The position numbers were made by a program, and so were the translations under genes. From assembly GCA_002812745.2 (NCBI GenBank), contig NCSJ02000171.1, forward strand, positions 26,525-90,524: a stretch of DNA of 64,000 bases, given 5' to 3'. Of the stretch, positions 59,541 to 64,000 are shown piece by piece. The DNA is from Scytalidium lignicola. Lineage: Eukaryota > Ascomycota > Leotiomycetes. Under the pieces are notes generated by a model. The model saw only the letters and a program-made list of their open reading frames with translations, was not told the DNA's origin and did not search any database. The first letter of the stretch is position 1. Each line of letters starts with the position of its first letter.

Positions 59541-59703
59541 AACTCGACGATCCCCCGGCCGGCTCTCACATGATTGTTGTGCAAAAGAAGATGCTTGATC
59601 CTCGGCTCTGCGGCCTGCGGTGCGTTTTCTGAATTGAGATCGACGGCGGTGTCCAGCCAGAATGCAGTTACGATCGCTCTTGCCTTTGCGGAGACATCTC
59701 CCT

Positions 59704-59758
59704 TGTTGTTGTTGTTGTTGCCCTTGTTGCCCTGCCACGGCCTGCCACGGCCTGCCAC
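59704..59758. repeat. TTG microsatellite plus CCTGCCACGG repeats
   Basis: A run of six TTG/GTT triplets is followed by two perfect 10-bp units CCTGCCACGG and a partial third. Confidence 0.85.
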
Positions 59759-60102
59759 ACACAGATGGAGACGAACAGCATAGCACGCATGGTTCTGTCT
59801 GGCCTGTCTGTGTGTCGCCGTGCTGCTGAGCTCCGAGACCTCCCAGCAAGTCCCACAAGGCTTCGTCACTGGGACTAGGGACTCTGGCGTCTGGGGAAAA
59901 AGGGGAAGGCGACGGCGCTGGGGGCAAGAAGTGGTTTAAAAAGGCTCGCCCCAGCCCCAGCTTCAGCTCTTCCAACTCTGCAACTTCAAGTTCTTAAACN
60001 AAAAGTGAAGCAAAACACCCTCTGTATCCTACAGTCGTTTCCAGCCGAACCTTGCTCTCGCTCACCCAAGTTGTACCAACGTCAAACTACCCAACCGCAA
60101 AC

Positions 60103-60833
60103 ATGAAGTTCACCAGCTCTGCCATTGCTCTCGGGCTCGTCACCCTCGTTTCCGCGCAATCTGCTTGCGAGTCGGTTGCTTCTGCCATTCCATCATGCGC
60201 TGTAAGTTGGCATGCTGCGCTCTGATATAACTAGGAAAGCAACTAACATCTCCTCAGTTTAGCTGCATTACCTCTGCTGGTTCCGCTGTAGGCTGCGCTC
60301 AGACCGATTACGACTGTCAATGCAGCAGCTCTCAATCTTCTGCAATCCAGTCTGCCGCCCAGGGCTGCGTCATCAGCGCCTGTGGTATCCAGACCGGTCT
60401 TGAAGTTATCTCCTCTGCTGCGGCCGTCTGCTCTTGCGCCGCAACCGCTGCTACTGGCCCTGCTTCCACCGCTGCTGCTACCACGACAGCTGCAGCTTCT
60501 TCTGCCCCTGCATCATCCGCCGCCGCATCTACTCCTACTCCATCCAGCCCTGCATCTTCTGCTGCTGCTTCTACCCCAGCAGCTTCATCCGCAGCAGCTT
60601 CATCCGCGGCAGCTTCTACCGTAGCTTCTTCTTCCGCAGTAGCGTCATCCGTTCCAGCAACCTCTACCAGCGCTGCCGCCGGTGGTAACAGTACTGTTCC
60701 AGTTGGTGGTGGCAACGTCACCAGTGGTTCTACACCACCATCGTCAACCCCTAACGGCCAGACTATGCTCCAGCCATGGATCCAACTTGGTTCCGTCTTT
60801 GCCCTCTTCGGTGCCGTCGCTGCTCTCTTGTAA
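60103..60833 (+). CDS. CFEM-domain GPI-anchored cell-surface protein
   Basis: A fungus-specific CFEM protein of 224 residues. Exons are 60103-60201 and 60258-60833 (675 nt) with a 56-bp intron between Cys-Ala and Phe-Ser-Cys of the domain. A signal peptide is clear: MKFTSSAIALGLVTLVSAQ. The CFEM domain (about residues 20-95) shows the Cys pattern PSCAFSC, GCAQTDYDCQC, GCVISACG and VCSC; the aspartate in TDYDC is the residue used for haem binding in characterised members. A long Ala/Ser/Thr/Pro-rich stalk follows, likely heavily O-glycosylated. The end is a hydrophobic stretch (LGSVFALFGAVAALL) that fits a GPI-anchor signal. CFEM proteins act in haem or iron uptake, adhesion or host interaction; the role of this one is not evident. 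Upstream lies an unusually long, repeat-containing spacer. Confidence 0.95.
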
Positions 60834-61772
60834 GCAGTGGAACGCCTGGCGATGATCTTTCTCAATGCACTTTGCGTTGCAAACTTGAATGTGAACAAGA
60901 CTGCCACGACAAGAATGATTGGGAACGGATATGTTGATATGAGGTTGGAAATGTGTATCTATTAAAAAGCAAGAGCTCGCATTGATGTTGAGGTCATTGC
61001 TCAATATCTTTCGGTTGCACTTAAATTAATATAATATTCTTGGCGCAATATATAATAATCCTTTGACTGCGTAGATAATTGGATGTGAAATGTACTGTAC
61101 TATCCCATCAAGCTCCAAATGGCCAAAATGGCCACTTTTAGCGTTGTTGCCTTATATTTAGACACTTTAGCAACGTTTTACCACTGAAGAAGGCCGTTGA
61201 GTGGGTAGAATCCTTGAATATTACTTATACCGGTATAAATTTTGGCCTAATAAGTCTAAGCGAGTAGAGCTCGAGGAGATAGTAGTAAGAGAGTCTTGAC
61301 TACAATTCTGAGCTTCGTAAAACACATTTTTAACAAAATATGACAGAAGGGAGGCAGTCACCTTACTGTGTGGTATGATCTGTGACTAATTATATTTCAT
61401 TTTTATTCTTAGTTTCTAGTAGAAAATTGTCAACTTTACGCTGTCCCACAATAAGTTGAGCTTATTCAAGAAGTCCAAGCCGGCTCCCGAGGAGTCCAAA
61501 GAGGACCCTCCAAAACCAATTGTTTTGACAACAGCTGAGAAGACCAGTTAGCCGTATATGCTGGGAAACACGTTGAAGACAAATTTCGATATAGCCTACT
61601 ACATTTCGTTTCATATACTTAATATTAACTTAGATATAAGTTAACTAGATACAAGTAAAATTTGAGGATAGAATACATAGATTCAAGCACATTAACCATT
61701 ATTAGGTAAAGTCACTTAAAAAACTTTAATTTAATGTTAGAGTTACTAACGACCAGCTTTAGACGACATATT
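60834..61772. other. AT-rich convergent spacer with a short coding-like relic
   Basis: About 940 bp between two stops. A patch at about 61458-61552 has normal coding composition and reads as a Lys/Pro/Glu-rich peptide ending in a stop, in otherwise AT-rich sequence. It might be an exon remnant. There is also a TACTGTAC-type motif at 61092-61103. Confidence 0.35.
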
Positions 61773-62562
61773 TTACTCTCCTAAGCCTGTATCATATGAT
61801 AGATCTGCACTTAAGCTGTCGGAGATATCCAGTGGAGCGAAGTTCAGACGTTGGAAATATGGTCTAAAGTATGGTTTGCCAACCCTACTCAGCCCAACCA
61901 TGACAGCATTATAGGTAACATATTTGATATCTGGGTTTTGAGGGATCATCTGTTGATTACCACAGTTCTTGCAAAGTTGTTTCTTTGCAATGTAGTTCCC
62001 ATTCTTCCTGTGCCATCTTGGATCGTGGTCCGTACTGGGTCTTCGACATTTCTTACAAAGAACATCAACTTTAGATGGTTTACGAGAATCTCTCATAATC
62101 CTCTCGTCTATTCTGGCCTTTGTTAAGGTCCCAGACCCTGTATTCAGTTTAGCTCTGGACTATTTTCTATAAGGTGTTGATAAGTTGCATACCCTCTTTA
62201 TTTTTACTCCTCCGTTTTAGATATGCATTTCCGCCACAATTTGCTTCGGATTGGGGAGTTTGTAAGAATTCTGCATAATCAAGATGCACCTCGCGTGGCA
62301 GTTCTTCGAATATCGTTGATCCTAAGACATCAAATAGTGGTGAGTCTAAACATTCGAACTTAGTGGCTAAGAACGAGTTGTTATCGCCCTGAAGCATAAT
62401 CCTCTTCACAGCTCGTTTAGCATTCCAGCTGCTAGGCCTGCGTAGAATTTTGCTTCCGTGGGGAAGCTTGATTTGGGGTGCGCCCACACCCTTGGCAACC
62501 TGAACTGCTTTGAAAGCGTCTCTAGCCATTGCCTGTTGCTGCTCGAGATTGAACGCCGTCAT
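61773..62562 (-). CDS. Putative zinc-finger protein with divergent GATA-like finger
   Basis: A two-exon gene, 62193-62562 and 61773-62137, with a 55-bp intron (62138-62192). Coding length is 735 nt (244 residues) from the ATG that begins MTAFNLEQQQAMARD. The intron has normal GTATGC and ATACAG ends, and the frame stays open across it. In exon 2 the pattern C151-x2-C154 - x24 - C179-x2-C182 with PRWHR between the pairs and LCKNCGN at the end resembles a GATA finger, but the loop is longer than the usual 17-20 residues. The N-terminal 120 residues include HGSKILRRPSSWNAKRAVKR, a basic patch; no other domain is recognised. A CTAG acceptor just before the ATG means a 5' exon could exist. Function unknown; a nucleic-acid-binding role is only an inference. 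Confidence 0.6.
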
Positions 62563-64000
62563 CAAATCTAGCCTTAATGAGAAATTGAGAAATATTATCA
62601 TATCTCGAATGATATGAGTATCAAAAATCATGCTTACCATAATCCAGCGTTTTTCTATTTAAAGAATTGCCCCTCGTGATGATAATGATGATAGAAATTA
62701 AGGTTAGAGTGAGTTTGAAATGGAAATCAACCACAAGGGCAGTAGCCAGCGTCAGCAGATGAGTAAAAAAATTAGTGATGATGTGATATAATGTTTTGGG
62801 TTTAGAAGTAGAGCAAAAGGTAAAGAATCTGTAGTTACAATTGAGTAGCTTGACACAACGGTTAGCTGTGCAAGTAAGCATTACACTGATAAAAACATTT
62901 CTAAAAGTATAAAATGTGAACGTTAAGAGTTTCAATTCTTNAAAAAAAGACAACTTGTTAACTGTTGCAATATCCTATCCCCTAAAGCCTCTGCCATTCT
63001 AGGCATCAATATTCTTACAAGGATATTAAATTATCGGAAAAGTTCGGTTTATTCTAAATTCACCAGAAGTACATTAACTATAATTTAAACTTTAAAAATC
63101 ATATAATATCAAGTTAATTAATATTCTCATTCACTTTAAAATTATAATTGTTCATTCTTTTGATGTTCCATCAATGCCTTGCATAACGCTAAGCCTCAAA
63201 ATGGCTCCAGGGGATAGTTGTTCTGCCTTGTATGTGCTTTTTTTTTTAGTTAGTCGTAGTTGTAGTTATAAGGTATCAGCTACAGTTGTCCAAGGCCAGA
63301 TCCTTAAAAGAGCACTTGAACATGTCCGAGTACATAAGGAATCAACGTAACATACAGTGACACCAGCAACTACCCTCGATATCATTTCTAGTGAGAATCG
63401 TCTAGGCGACCCATTGATTATCATTGACTTTACAGCCTTGTCCTTGTTACCTGCTTACGTCACCTAAGTTGATGTAAGTTAGCATTTAAAGGTATGACAT
63501 TTTCACAATTTAATTTGATTAAAGTGTAACCACTCAGAGGGAGGCGCGATTTCCCCCGCCGGGCGGGGGAAATCGCGCTAGCGAGTATTGGCTACACAAG
63601 CTACTAGGTTTCTAAGCAGGATCGAAGAATTATTGCAGACTATAGTAGATTATTTCGAAGTTAACCTTTGTTCAAGCAAAAATTAAAACCTCTAGTAGGT
63701 TTTAAATTCTTCCTTGACATAAATTCATCTGACTACATGACTTTAACGCGATCTCTTATAGCTCTTCAAAACTAACTATCGTAGTAGAGCTTTTCGGCTA
63801 ATGCGAGAAAGGTCCCGCTAACAAAGTTGTTACTAACTCAGCTCAACCATTAATTTCACTCGACAATTACCATCAAGACCATCAAATCACCTTAAGAAGA
63901 GGCTGGTCTAGTAGAAACTAGTAATGCAGAAGCGCAATCTCAATGGTAGACTAGGCTATGGTATACTAGTGGTTAATTCATGAAGTCAGTCTAAATTCAC
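62563..64000. other. AT-rich end region
   Basis: About 1.4 kb, strongly AT-rich, without a supported gene. One ambiguous base lies at 62941. The sequence contains one sharp GC-rich palindrome at 63544-63578. Confidence 0.5.
63544..63578. repeat. Perfect GC-rich inverted repeat, 17-bp arms
   Basis: The left arm GCGCGATTTCCCCCGCC (63544-63560) and its exact reverse complement (63562-63578) are separated by a single G. The 35 bases would form a very stable hairpin in an AT-rich surround. No coding sequence flanks it. Confidence 0.95.

Larger units (their letters stand above)
55322..60102. promoter_or_regulatory. Long gene-poor spacer between lipase-like and CFEM genes
   Basis: About 4.8 kb between divergent starts. 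Nothing in it has domain-like coding character. The left two thirds are AT-rich with GTACTG-type short motifs (57873-57891, 58065-58115). The right part (59220-59980) is clearly richer in G and C, contains several short tandem arrays and long overlapping open frames on the minus strand, and probably forms the promoter and leader of the CFEM gene. One ambiguous base lies at 60000. Confidence 0.45.

Noticed and set aside
59199..59975. A 258-codon minus-strand frame upstream of the CFEM gene
   Set aside because: It is low in complexity, runs through several tandem DNA repeats, overlaps other open frames and shows no domain. It is better explained by the GC-richer composition of a promoter region.

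Overview
This is a 64 kb stretch of the nuclear genome of a filamentous ascomycete (Pezizomycotina). The evidence is the many short introns (about 50 to 125 bp, GT-AG with CTAAC-like branch points), the eukaryotic housekeeping genes, and fungus-specific families (CFEM/GPI protein, BTN1, AMA1, TOM1, RXT3, fungal MscL). Gene content and AT-rich spacers would fit a leotiomycete, but that is a guess. No virus, plasmid, complete transposon, CRISPR array or bacterial operon is visible. Each gene is transcribed on its own.

Layout: 2-1449 (+) is the 3' part of a peroxisomal ABCD-type ABC transporter. Then come a BLOC-1 subunit 1-like protein (-), ribosomal eS8 (-), succinate dehydrogenase assembly factor 4 (+), the Rpd3L subunit RXT3 (-), an unresolved 1.1 kb gap, the lysosomal protein BTN1/CLN3 (+), the meiotic APC/C activator AMA1 (-), the Rab geranylgeranyltransferase alpha subunit BET4 (+), an MscL-type channel (-), a secreted or anchored histidine phosphatase with an inserted Cys module (-), dynactin p150 (+), a PF04185-type acid phosphatase (+), a small putative membrane protein (-), a frameshifted cupin gene (-), CTF8 (-), ribosomal eS6 (+), ribose-phosphate pyrophosphokinase (-), a 4131-residue TOM1/HUWE1 HECT ligase spread over 12.8 kb (-), a GYP5-like RabGAP (+), a hormone-sensitive-lipase-like hydrolase (-), a CFEM GPI protein (+), and a GATA-like zinc-finger protein (-). 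The last 1.4 kb is AT-rich and holds a perfect GC-rich palindrome.

Most multi-exon models were rebuilt by hand, and in every complete one except the frameshifted cupin gene the exon lengths sum to a multiple of three with family motifs continuous across the junctions. This revealed a 6-nt microexon in the PRPP synthetase gene, two GC-AG introns (eS6 and TOM1), and first exons of only 7 to 9 nt. Several genes belong to vesicle and organelle traffic (BLOC-1, BTN1, BET4, dynactin, GYP5), but nothing suggests a functional cluster. All seven ambiguous bases sit at A/T homopolymers, which looks like a sequencing artefact and matters when judging the cupin frameshift.
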